This document shows, in pieces, positions 53,631 to 61,331 of a stretch of 64,000 bases of DNA. The position numbers and the translations under genes are program-made. The notes beneath the pieces are model-generated. The model made no database searches, was not told the DNA's origin, and saw nothing but the letters and a program-made list of their open reading frames with translations. Every line of letters starts with the position of its first letter. Position 1 is the stretch's first letter. The stretch spans positions 806,001 through 870,000 of the forward strand of contig NZ_FTMQ01000003.1 in the NCBI RefSeq assembly GCF_900156055.1. The letters run 5' to 3'. This DNA is from Rhizobium sp. RU33A. Its GTDB lineage: Bacteria > Pseudomonadota > Alphaproteobacteria > Rhizobiales > Rhizobiaceae.

Positions 53631-54354
53631 CAGCAGCTTGGCGCGACTGTACGACGACGATGTCGCGGATGATGTCCCAGAAGCCAGGACGCCAGCGCGA
53701 ATCGGGCCGAACAGCCTCATCCAGACAGGACAGGCGCTATCGGCGCTGTTTGGCGACGAGACGGCCCGCCGGATCTTTGATCGCGCGGGCATCGGCCATC
53801 GTTACGTCGATCCACCCGGCACGATGCTGGATGAACGAGAGCCGCAGCGGCTCTTCACCGTGCTCTGCAACACCTTGTCGGATCAGGACGCCGCCCGCGT
53901 TTTGGCGGAAGCCGGACACCGCACCGGCCACTATCTGCTGGCCCATCGCATCCCGAAACCGGCCCGCCGCCTGTTGCCGCACTTGCCGGCCGCCGTCTCG
54001 GCTCGCGTGCTTGTCCGTGCTATCTCGGCCCATGCCTGGACGTTTGCCGGGAGCGGCCGGTTCTCAGGTGAGGTCCGTGGCTGGCGCCAACCGGTCGTGC
54101 AGCTAGCAATCCAGGAAAACCCGCTGGCGACGCCTGGCTGCCCCTGGCATGGCGCCGTATTCGAACGCCTCTTCGCCACCTTGACCGCAACCCAAGTCTC
54201 GGTCCTGCATACTCGCTGCCAAGCCAAGGGCAACGACTGCTGCAGATGGACGATTACGGGTGCGACCGGGCCTCTGCGTCGCGCCCGAATGTCTCGGAGA
54301 GCCGCAGCCGACCGACGGGGTCGAGAAGATCGCCCGTCACAAGCGTCGAGATGA
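53617..54354 (+). CDS. bchJ: BchJ, V4R-domain protein of bacteriochlorophyll synthesis
   Basis: Protein of 245 residues, named for a proposed 4-vinyl reductase role; the family is now more often viewed as binding or delivering a porphyrin intermediate. The V4R domain ends with the Cys-rich [18 protein letters not shown], and the N-terminal half has [40 protein letters not shown] and [10 protein letters not shown]. After the V4R domain comes a basic tail of about 30 residues ([21 protein letters not shown]...) lying antisense to the end of the neighbouring monooxygenase gene. The ATG at 53617 lies inside bchE, so it is cotranscribed with it. Confidence 0.87.
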   Translation: MPTSDSSLARLYDDDVADDVPEARTPARIGPNSLIQTGQALSALFGDETARRIFDRAGIGHRYVDPPGTMLDEREPQRLFTVLCNTLSDQDAARVLAEAGHRTGHYLLAHRIPKPARRLLPHLPAAVSARVLVRAISAHAWTFAGSGRFSGEVRGWRQPVVQLAIQENPLATPGCPWHGAVFERLFATLTATQVSVLHTRCQAKGNDCCRWTITGATGPLRRARMSRRAAADRRGREDRPSQASR

Positions 54355-55471
54355 TGGATCGCACGCCCGGCAAAGTCGTCACTGGCGCGATCAGATGATC
54401 CCGCAAGGCAGGCAGCAGGCGGCTGTCCGATTGGTAGAAGGGCGTCAGCACTCGACTGAGGAACTGGTAACTGCGCACATGCATCTGCCTTTGCCGCAGA
54501 TGCCGCGCGATTGCCGCTTCGACGTCCTCTGCATCAACCAGTGCGGAGGCGAGCGATGCAGCGTCGAGCAGCGCCATATTCGCGCCCTGGCCGAGCTGTG
54601 GGCTTGTCGCATGCCAGGCATCACCGATTCTCACGACATGCCGCCCGATCACCGGCTGGCGGGTCTGGTGCCGATAGCGGGCATGAACAGGTTCCGCGAC
54701 GGCAGCGAGTGGAAGCGCAGCGGGCCAGAGCTTGCCCACCGCTTCCAGCCAAGCGTCGCGGCCAGCCTTGACCCATTCAGGATGATCAGCCGTTCGCAGG
54801 CTCCAGAAGAAGGTCGCCATGGCGGGCGCCCCTTCGCAGGCGGTCCCGACCGGCAGCACACCGGCCATCCGTGAGGCACGGTCATAGCGTTGTTCGAGCA
54901 GGTTCTCCTGGAATGGCCCGCCATCGGGGAAGGGGACCGTTGCCCAGAGCGCGCCATAACTGAGTTCGCTATCCGGCCGACTGCCGATTGGGGATTTGGC
55001 CCCCATGGCATCGATCACGAGGTCTGCCGGCAATGAACGCGCACCGTCCTGGAAGACGAGACGAGCACGAGGCCCCGGCTCTATGTCACTGATCCGCGCC
55101 GAAGCCTCGAAATTCACCCCCGCTGCGCGCGCCGCCTCGAACAAGGTGTCGAACAGCGCTACCCGCTGGACAGCGATCCCAAATTCGCCGAACCGGTACC
55201 GCACGTCGAGCACCGGCTTGCCACCGTCCTTCAGCCGTCCGACCATGCGATCGATGCGTCGCCCGCGCGCGGCGACGATATCGAGAAGCCCCATGGCCGC
55301 AAGAACCTGAGCCCCCGTCGGCTGTAGCACGAAACCGGAGCCCACCGGTCGTGGCGCATCCATCTGGTCGTAAAGTGTCACGGAGGCGCCGAACCGGGCG
55401 AGCATGGTGCCGAGCGCCAGTCCCCCGACGCCAGCACCTGCGATGGCCACATCAAGTCCCGTGAGTTTCAT
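54254..55471 (-). CDS. FAD-dependent monooxygenase (PHBH/UbiH-like)
   Basis: Flavoprotein of 405 residues. The FAD fold is DVAIAGAGVGGLALGTMLARFGASVTLYD, followed by the DG-type motif LVIDAMGAKSPIG and the second FAD motif VRIGDAWHATSPQLGQGANMALLDAASLASAL (in pieces), which bears the usual GDAxH...GQGxN pattern. The substrate is unknown; ubiquinone-type hydroxylases and aromatic monooxygenases share this pattern. Its last 101 bases overlap bchJ tail to tail. It lies 6 bases downstream of the mazG stop in the same direction, so it may be cotranscribed with mazG. Confidence 0.87.
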   Translation of the reverse strand: MKLTGLDVAIAGAGVGGLALGTMLARFGASVTLYDQMDAPRPVGSGFVLQPTGAQVLAAMGLLDIVAARGRRIDRMVGRLKDGGKPVLDVRYRFGEFGIAVQRVALFDTLFEAARAAGVNFEASARISDIEPGPRARLVFQDGARSLPADLVIDAMGAKSPIGSRPDSELSYGALWATVPFPDGGPFQENLLEQRYDRASRMAGVLPVGTACEGAPAMATFFWSLRTADHPEWVKAGRDAWLEAVGKLWPAALPLAAVAEPVHARYRHQTRQPVIGRHVVRIGDAWHATSPQLGQGANMALLDAASLASALVDAEDVEAAIARHLRQRQMHVRSYQFLSRVLTPFYQSDSRLLPALRDHLIAPVTTLPGVRSIISTLVTGDLLDPVGRLRLSETFGRDAEARSHP

Positions 55472-55477
55472 GCTGGT

Positions 55478-56311
55478 TCAGCCAATGTGTCGCGTGAGGC
55501 TCTTAGCAGCCTGCCAGAGTTCTTCCATCCGTTCTAACGACGCCGCTTGCAACGTCTCACCTGATGCCTGAAGAGACGTTTCTATATGACTGAAACGATT
55601 ACGGAACTTCGTGTTCGTCCCGCGCAGCGCCTGTTCCGGCTCCGCCCCCACATGTCGGCCGATATTGACCAGCGCAAAGATCAGGTCGCCGAGTTCGTCC
55701 TTGACCTTGTCCGGCTTGTTTTCGGCCAGCGCCTCGCGCAACTCGCCGATCTCTTCCTCGATCTTGTCAAGGATGGGCGCAGCTTCCGACCAGTCGAACC
55801 CGACCTTGGCCGCACGCTCCTGCAGCTTCAACGCTTCGGTGAGTGCCGGGAAGGAGCGCTGTACCGAGCCGAGATAGCCGGTGTCCGGATCGGCTGCCGA
55901 TCCACGGGCTGCGCGGCGTGCGAGCCGTTCCGCCTTCTCCTGCTGCTTGATCGTGTCCCACTGCGCCTTCACGGCTTCTGGCGTACAGGCATCCGAGCGG
56001 GCAAAGACATGCGGATGGCGGCGGATCATCTTGCGGGTGATGGCTTCGACCACGTCGCCGAAAGAGAAAAGGCCTTCCTCCTCGGCGATGCGGGCATGAA
56101 AGACCACCTGCAGCAAGAGATCGCCCAGCTCCTCGCAGAGATCGTCCGGATCCTTGCGCTCGATCGCGTCGGCCACTTCATAGGCTTCCTCGATCGTATA
56201 GGGCTTGATCGTCTCGAATGTCTGGTCGATGTCCCAGGGGCAACCCGTCTCGGGCTGGCGCAACGCCGCCATGATCTCGAGCAGGCGGTTGATGTCGGTG
56301 GAGGCTTCCAT
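55478..56311 (-). CDS. mazG: Nucleoside triphosphate pyrophosphohydrolase MazG
   Basis: House-cleaning enzyme hydrolysing NTPs, with a role in starvation and in removing aberrant nucleotides. The protein has 277 residues, the two-domain MazG length. The first domain has GCPWDIDQTFETIKPYTIEEAYEVADAIERKDPDDLCEELGDLLLQVVFHA (in pieces), where EEAYE and EELGD carry the metal ligands. The second domain has KIEEEIGELREAL and DELGDLIFALVNIGRHVG, then NTKFRNRFSHIE. The order hflX-mazG is interrupted here by the bchEJ/monooxygenase insert. Confidence 0.96.
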   Translation of the reverse strand: MEASTDINRLLEIMAALRQPETGCPWDIDQTFETIKPYTIEEAYEVADAIERKDPDDLCEELGDLLLQVVFHARIAEEEGLFSFGDVVEAITRKMIRRHPHVFARSDACTPEAVKAQWDTIKQQEKAERLARRAARGSAADPDTGYLGSVQRSFPALTEALKLQERAAKVGFDWSEAAPILDKIEEEIGELREALAENKPDKVKDELGDLIFALVNIGRHVGAEPEQALRGTNTKFRNRFSHIETSLQASGETLQAASLERMEELWQAAKSLTRHIG

Positions 56312-56331
56312 TCTAATCCCGTGTAGCTCGC

Positions 56332-56946
56332 TCAGTTGAGCGGAATGTCATTGTCGCCCTTGGACGACTGGTAGGTTTCTGACAACAGGTCATATTCCGC
56401 TTTGATGCGGCTGACCTGTTCGAAGAGTGCCGGGCGATCGGCATCGCTGGCGGAGGCCACCATCTCGATCATCGCATGGCTTAGCCAGAAGGCGTTGTGC
56501 CGCCGATAGCCACCGGGTTCGAGGCCGAAAACCTCCTTCAGGATCTTCAGGTCATGCGGAATGGCAAAGGCGTCGCGGCTGTCTTCGTGGCTGAAGAAAT
56601 AGTAGAAATTGTCGAAGCCGGCCCAGGTGATCGCCGACATGCACATCGTGCAGGGTTCATGGGTCGAGAGAAAGATAAGATCCTTGGTATCAGGACGCTC
56701 GCCCTGTTCGTAGAAGCGTTTGAGCGTATGCACCTCGCCGTGCCAGAGCGGGTTCTCGAGCTCATTGTTGGTTTCGGCGAGAACGAGAGACAGGTCCGAC
56801 TTCCGGAGGATCGCGGCGCCGAAAACCTTGTTGCCGGCTGCGACACCTTTGGCCGTCAGCGGCAGGATGTCATGTTCGATCACGTCGAGAAGGCGACGGG
56901 TGAGCTCCGGTGTGGTCAAGGTGATACGCTCCGCAATGTTGTGCAA
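56332..56946 (-). CDS. Cytidine/deoxycytidylate-type nucleoside deaminase
   Basis: Zinc deaminase of 204 residues. The zinc motif is His and Glu in WHGEVHTLKRF and the Cys pair in STHEPCTMCMSAITWAG. The rest (DNFYYFFSHEDSRDAFAIPHDLKILKEVFGLEPGGYRRHNAFW in pieces) does not match TadA or standard cytidine deaminases, so the substrate is unassigned. The only usable start is a TTG at 56946 (MHNIAERITLTT). It lies 20 bases before mazG on the same strand. The 241 bases upstream of it hold no gene that I can see. Confidence 0.8.
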   Translation of the reverse strand: MHNIAERITLTTPELTRRLLDVIEHDILPLTAKGVAAGNKVFGAAILRKSDLSLVLAETNNELENPLWHGEVHTLKRFYEQGERPDTKDLIFLSTHEPCTMCMSAITWAGFDNFYYFFSHEDSRDAFAIPHDLKILKEVFGLEPGGYRRHNAFWLSHAMIEMVASASDADRPALFEQVSRIKAEYDLLSETYQSSKGDNDIPLN

Positions 56947-57187
56947 TGCGATCCTAGCGCTTGCTAAGCGCCAGCCGAAAGGGAAATGATGCGCTGCGTT
57001 CGGGTTTTCCCGCCATTTGCTAGGGGTCGAAGGGATCGCGATGGAGTGTGTGCAAGCCGGTGCATTTTGCTCGCAAGGGCTGGGGGACTAGGACAGAAAT
57101 ACCGCAGAGTGGGGGCGAAGGGATTCCTGTTTCTTCAATTCTTAAGGCCAAAACGCGATGATGCGCTCTACGTTGAACGGATGATTC

Positions 57188-58630
57188 ATGGTGCAGCAGG
57201 ACAAACAGCTTTCGGTCTTTCCGGCCTTCTTCAAGGTCGAGAATGAGGTCACCGCCGTTTTTGGAAACGGTGACGAGGCCTATGCGAAGGTGCGCTTGCT
57301 GAAGAACACCGAAGCCCGCATCATCGCCTATGCCGATGCCCCGGAAGATGACTACGCTGCTTTCCTCGCCGCCAACGGCATCGAGCAGATCGCCAAGCCG
57401 TTTGAACCCTCGCAGGTTGACGATGCGCGTCTGGTGTTTGCCGCAACGGGTGAGGGCGCTCTCGACCGCGAGATTGTGGCCGCCGCCCGCGCTGCCCGCA
57501 TTCCCGCCAATGCCGTCGACCAGCCCGACTATTGCGATTTCTACACGCCGGCCCTCGTCAACCGCGCCCCGATTGCGGTCGCGATCGGCACCGAAGGCGT
57601 AGGCCCGGTTCTCGCGCAAATGATCCGCGCCGATATCGACCGTCTCCTGCCGCGTTCGCTTGGCAAGCTCGGTCGCCTCGCCAATTCTTATCGCCGCGCC
57701 GTCGACCGCCTCGTGCCGCGCGGTGCGCCGCGCCGCCTGTTCTGGCGTGATTTTTTCAAGGGCAAGGTCGCCGACCACGTCGAATCCGACGAGATCAGCC
57801 TCGCCCGCCGCGAGGCGACCCGACTTCTGAAGGGTGTCGCTGCAGATCGCGTTGAAGGCCGCGTGTTTCTCGTCGGTGCAGGCCCGGGTGCCGAAGATCT
57901 GCTGACGCTGCGCGCCCATCGCCTGATGATGGAATGCGACGTCATCGTCTATGATGCGCTCGTCCCGCGTGAAGTGGTCGACATGGGCCGCCGCGATGCC
58001 GAGCGCATTCCCGTTGGAAAACGCAAGGGCTGCCATTCGAAATCTCAGAGCGAGATCAACGCGCTCCTCGTCGAACTCGGCCATGCCGGCAAGCGCGTGG
58101 TGCGGCTCAAGTCGGGCGATCCGCTTGTCTTCGGTCGTGCCGGCGAGGAAATGGCTGCCCTTCGTGACGCAGGCATTCCTTACGAGATCGTCCCCGGCGT
58201 GACATCGGCGCTCGCCGCCGCCGCCGATTTCGAGCTACCGCTGACGCTGCGCGGCGTCTCTTCGTCGCTGGTCTTCACGACGGGCCACGATCTTCAGGGC
58301 AATGTACTGCCGGATTGGGCGCGTCTCGCGCTGTCGGGTGCCACCGTCGCCGTCTATATGGGCCGTACGGTAGCCGCCTCCGTCGCCGAACGTTTGATGG
58401 TAGGCGGACTTGCCGAGGACACGACCGTTGCCGTCGTCGAAAATGCCGGGCGCCGCGACAGCCGCCTGCTGCACGGCACGCTCAAGGAATTGCCAGGCCT
58501 GGAGGCTCGCACCGAGCTCACGGGTCCGGTCATGGTCATCATCGGCGACGCCGTCGCCGGCGCCGATTTCAGCCGCTCCGAACCTTTGGGCGCGCGCGTG
58601 ACGGCTGAACTGGAAACGCAGAGGAATTGA
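57188..58630 (+). CDS. cysG: Siroheme synthase CysG
   Basis: Trifunctional enzyme making siroheme, the cofactor of the CysI encoded downstream. The protein has 480 residues. The N-terminal dehydrogenase/ferrochelatase half (1-215) has FGNGDEAYAKVRLL as its NAD-binding strand and TEGVGPVLAQMIRADIDRLLP. At the position of the Escherichia coli active-site Ser128 (TSPVLAR) there is Gly. The C-terminal uroporphyrinogen methyltransferase (about 220-465) has VFLVGAGPGAEDLLTLRAHRLM, RLKSGDPLVFGRAGEE and PYEIVPGVTSALAAAA. Confidence 0.95.
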   Translation: MVQQDKQLSVFPAFFKVENEVTAVFGNGDEAYAKVRLLKNTEARIIAYADAPEDDYAAFLAANGIEQIAKPFEPSQVDDARLVFAATGEGALDREIVAAARAARIPANAVDQPDYCDFYTPALVNRAPIAVAIGTEGVGPVLAQMIRADIDRLLPRSLGKLGRLANSYRRAVDRLVPRGAPRRLFWRDFFKGKVADHVESDEISLARREATRLLKGVAADRVEGRVFLVGAGPGAEDLLTLRAHRLMMECDVIVYDALVPREVVDMGRRDAERIPVGKRKGCHSKSQSEINALLVELGHAGKRVVRLKSGDPLVFGRAGEEMAALRDAGIPYEIVPGVTSALAAAADFELPLTLRGVSSSLVFTTGHDLQGNVLPDWARLALSGATVAVYMGRTVAASVAERLMVGGLAEDTTVAVVENAGRRDSRLLHGTLKELPGLEARTELTGPVMVIIGDAVAGADFSRSEPLGARVTAELETQRN

Positions 58631-58631
58631 G

Positions 58632-58946
58632 ATGGTAGACAAGGTTCTGACCGCAAACCGCCTGACCGACGGCATCGCCGTCTGGCTCGACGCAAATGGC
58701 CAGTGGACCGAGCGTCTGCAGGAAGCCTTCGTTGCCCGCCATGCCGAGGCTGTCGAAGCGCTGGAAACCGCCGGCAAGCAGGCCTTTGCCAGCAATCTCG
58801 TCGTCGATGTGAACGTCATCGAGATCGAGGAAAAGGACGGCAAGCTGCGCCCCTTGCGCCTGCGGGAACGTATCCGGGCGGAAGGCCCGACCATTGCTTA
58901 TGCCGAGGGTCACGGTTATGCCGACCCGGCATTCATCGCGGCTTGA
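58632..58946 (+). CDS. DUF2849 protein of the sulfite reductase operon
   Basis: Small soluble protein of 104 residues matching DUF2849: KVLTANRLTDGIAVWLDANGQWTERLQEAFVA (in pieces), NLVVDVNVIEIEEKDGKLRPLRLRERIRAEGPTI (in pieces). It starts 1 base after the cysG stop and is followed 15 bases later by cysI. Its function is not established. Its invariable place beside cysI suggests an accessory role in sulfite/nitrite reduction. Confidence 0.9.
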   Translation: MVDKVLTANRLTDGIAVWLDANGQWTERLQEAFVARHAEAVEALETAGKQAFASNLVVDVNVIEIEEKDGKLRPLRLRERIRAEGPTIAYAEGHGYADPAFIAA

Positions 58947-58961
58947 GGCCTGAGGTAAGAC

Positions 58962-60635
58962 ATGTATCGTTATGACGAATTCGACCACGCTTTTGTGTCG
59001 GCCCGCGTAGAACAGTTCCGCGACCAGGTGGCCCGCCGCCTGTCGGGTGAGCTTGCCGAAGACGCATTCAAGCCGCTGCGCCTCATGAATGGCGTCTATC
59101 TTCAGCTCCATGCCTACATGCTGCGCGTCGCCATTCCCTATGGCACGCTGAATTCGAAGCAGATGCGCATGCTGGCCCATGTCGCCCGCAAGTATGACCG
59201 CGGCTATGGCCATTTCACCACACGCCAGAACATCCAGTACAACTGGCCGAAGCTATCCGACACGCCGGCCATCCTGGAGGATCTCGCAAGCGTCGAGATG
59301 CACGCCATCCAGACCTCCGGCAACTGTATCCGCAACGTGACCGCCGACCATTTCGCCGGTGCCGCCGCCGACGAAGTCGCCGATCCGCGCCCCTATGCCG
59401 AGATTCTCCGCCAGTGGTCCTCGCTGCATCCGGAATTCTCCTTCCTGCCGCGCAAGTTCAAGATCGCCGTGACGGGTGCTGAGAAAGACCGCGCCGCCAT
59501 CCAGGTGCATGACATCGGCCTGCAGTTGAAGAAGAACGAAGCGGGCGAACTCGGCTTTGCCGTCTATGTTGGCGGTGGCCAGGGCCGTACTCCGCTGATC
59601 GCCAAGAAGATCAACGATTTCCTACCGGAAGCCGATCTTCTGACCTACATCACCGCGATCGTGCGCGTGTACAATCTGCACGGCCGTCGCGACAACAAGT
59701 ACAAGGCGCGCATCAAAATCCTCGTGCATGAAACCGGTGTCGAGGAACTGACCCGTCAGGTTGAAGCTGAATTCGCCGAGATCCGCGACAGCGAGCTGAA
59801 GCTGCCGGAAGGCGATATCCGCGCCATCGAAACCTATTTCGCCCCGCCGGCGCTGACAGATCGTCCGGACGGCTGGGAAGCGCTCGCCCGCGCCCAGAAG
59901 GCCGATCCGGCCTTTGCCGCCTGGGTCAAGCAGAACGTTCAGGCGCATCGCCATCCCGACTACGGCATGGTGACGATCTCGTTGAAGCCGATCGGCGGCA
60001 CGCCGGGTGATGCCTCCGACTCCCAGATGGATCTCGTCGCCGACCTCGCCGAGCGTTACGCCTTCGATGAGATCCGCGTCAGCCACGAGCAGAACCTGAT
60101 ACTGCCGCATGTCGCCAGAGGCGATCTCTATCCTCTCTACCAGGCGCTCGAAAAGGCAGGCCTCGCCACGGCCAACTCCAACCTGATCACGGATATGATC
60201 GCCTGTCCCGGCTTGGACTATTGCGCGCTGGCCAATGCACGCTCCATTCCGGTGGCGCAGGAAATCTCGACCCGCTTTGGCTCGCTGGAGCGCCAGCAGG
60301 AAATCGGTGAACTCAAGATCAAGATCTCCGGCTGCATCAATGCCTGCGGTCACCACCATGTCGGCCATATCGGCTTGCTTGGTGTCGAGAAAAAGGGTGC
60401 CGAACTCTATCAGATCACGCTTGGCGGCTCCGGCGACGAGAACTCCTCGATCGGCGAAATCATCGGCCGCGGCTTCGAGCCGGAAAAGGTGACGGACGCG
60501 GTCGAGACCATCGTCAACACCTATCTCGGCCTGCGCCTCGAGCCGAAGGAGACCTTCCTCGAAGCCTATCGCCGCGTGGGTCCGAAGCCGTTCAAGGACG
60601 CGCTTTATGGCGCAGCCCCAGTTGAAGCCGCGTGA
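58962..60635 (+). CDS. cysI: Sulfite/nitrite reductase, siroheme hemoprotein subunit
   Basis: Ferredoxin- or flavoprotein-fed six-electron reductase of 557 residues. Siroheme/4Fe-4S ligands are the Cys pairs in TDMIACPGLDYCALANARS and KISGCINACGHHHVGHIG (Cys-x5-Cys and Cys-x3-Cys). The N-terminal substrate half contains FTTRQNIQYNWPKL and QTSGNCIRNVTADHFAG. From context (cysG, DUF2849, DUF934) sulfite is the likely substrate. Confidence 0.93.
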   Translation: MYRYDEFDHAFVSARVEQFRDQVARRLSGELAEDAFKPLRLMNGVYLQLHAYMLRVAIPYGTLNSKQMRMLAHVARKYDRGYGHFTTRQNIQYNWPKLSDTPAILEDLASVEMHAIQTSGNCIRNVTADHFAGAAADEVADPRPYAEILRQWSSLHPEFSFLPRKFKIAVTGAEKDRAAIQVHDIGLQLKKNEAGELGFAVYVGGGQGRTPLIAKKINDFLPEADLLTYITAIVRVYNLHGRRDNKYKARIKILVHETGVEELTRQVEAEFAEIRDSELKLPEGDIRAIETYFAPPALTDRPDGWEALARAQKADPAFAAWVKQNVQAHRHPDYGMVTISLKPIGGTPGDASDSQMDLVADLAERYAFDEIRVSHEQNLILPHVARGDLYPLYQALEKAGLATANSNLITDMIACPGLDYCALANARSIPVAQEISTRFGSLERQQEIGELKIKISGCINACGHHHVGHIGLLGVEKKGAELYQITLGGSGDENSSIGEIIGRGFEPEKVTDAVETIVNTYLGLRLEPKETFLEAYRRVGPKPFKDALYGAAPVEAA

Positions 60636-60648
60636 GACGGAACGAGAC

Positions 60649-61161
60649 ATGACCAAGATCTGGAAAGAAACCGGTTTCGTCGATCGCGATATCTGGGTGA
60701 CAGAAACCGAAGAGCGCACGGCAGGCGAGGGGGAGAAGGCCCTCCTGCCGCTGGACGCCTTCCTCGAAGCCGTTGGTGAGACCAACGACGTCGGTCTCGG
60801 CGTATACATTGCACCGGCCGATGACGTGAAGAAGCTCGAACCGCATCTCGATCGCATCGCGCTGATCGCCGTTGCCTTCCCGGCCTTCAACGACGGTAGA
60901 GGCTTCAGCCATGCAACGCTGCTGCGCGAACGTCTGGGTTATACCGGCGAGCTCCGTGCCGTCGGCGATGTTCTGATCGACCAGGTGCCGCTGATGCTGC
61001 GCACTGGCTTCGACAGCTTCGCCGTCACCAATCCGGTCGCCCAGCGCCGTCTGGCCGAAAACTGTCTTACGGGCGTTGCCCAGCGTTACCAGCCGACGGC
61101 TCGGGATTCCGAGGAAGTCGGTGGTTTCAGCTGGCGTCGTCTTGGCTCCACCGGCGCCTGA
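60649..61161 (+). CDS. DUF934 protein of the sulfite reductase operon
   Basis: Protein of 170 residues of the DUF934 family, encoded next to CysI in many alphaproteobacteria. Features are LPLDAFLEAV, GVYIAPADDVKKLEPHLDRIALIAVAFPAFNDGRGFSHATLLRERLGYTGELRAVGDVLIDQ (in pieces), LMLRTGFDSFAV. No cofactor motif is seen. The ATG at 60649 lies 13 bases after cysI; the longer frame from 60607 overlaps cysI. Confidence 0.9.
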   Translation: MTKIWKETGFVDRDIWVTETEERTAGEGEKALLPLDAFLEAVGETNDVGLGVYIAPADDVKKLEPHLDRIALIAVAFPAFNDGRGFSHATLLRERLGYTGELRAVGDVLIDQVPLMLRTGFDSFAVTNPVAQRRLAENCLTGVAQRYQPTARDSEEVGGFSWRRLGSTGA

Positions 61162-61194
61162 GACTTATAAAAATCGCTATGTAAGGGCGGCGAA

Positions 61195-61208
61195 TTGACC
61201 TCGGTCAA
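61195..61208. promoter_or_regulatory. FNR/FixK-type box upstream of fpr
   Basis: TTGAC (61195-61199), CTCG, GTCAA (61204-61208) is a perfect inverted repeat with the FNR-family spacing of four. It lies in the 170-base gap before fpr, about 130 bases before the start codon, so a promoter could lie between. Confidence 0.6.
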
Positions 61209-61331
61209 GGATGCCGCCTTCGCTTTATTGGATATCTCGGCTGCGAAATCTGCATGCCGGCTGAATTGTGGAATGGGACGGTCTGGATTATAGGCTCTTC
61301 CCAATCGACCGAACGATAGGACCGACAGCCT

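Noticed and set aside
51984-53792. A 602-codon minus-strand frame opposite bchE
   Set aside because: It is antisense to a strongly conserved enzyme and its composition is that of other antisense shadows in the window; there is no start context or domain.
56947-57187. A gene or RNA in the 241-base gap before cysG
   Set aside because: No coding frame with a ribosome site and no recognisable RNA structure could be found by eye; it probably only holds promoters.
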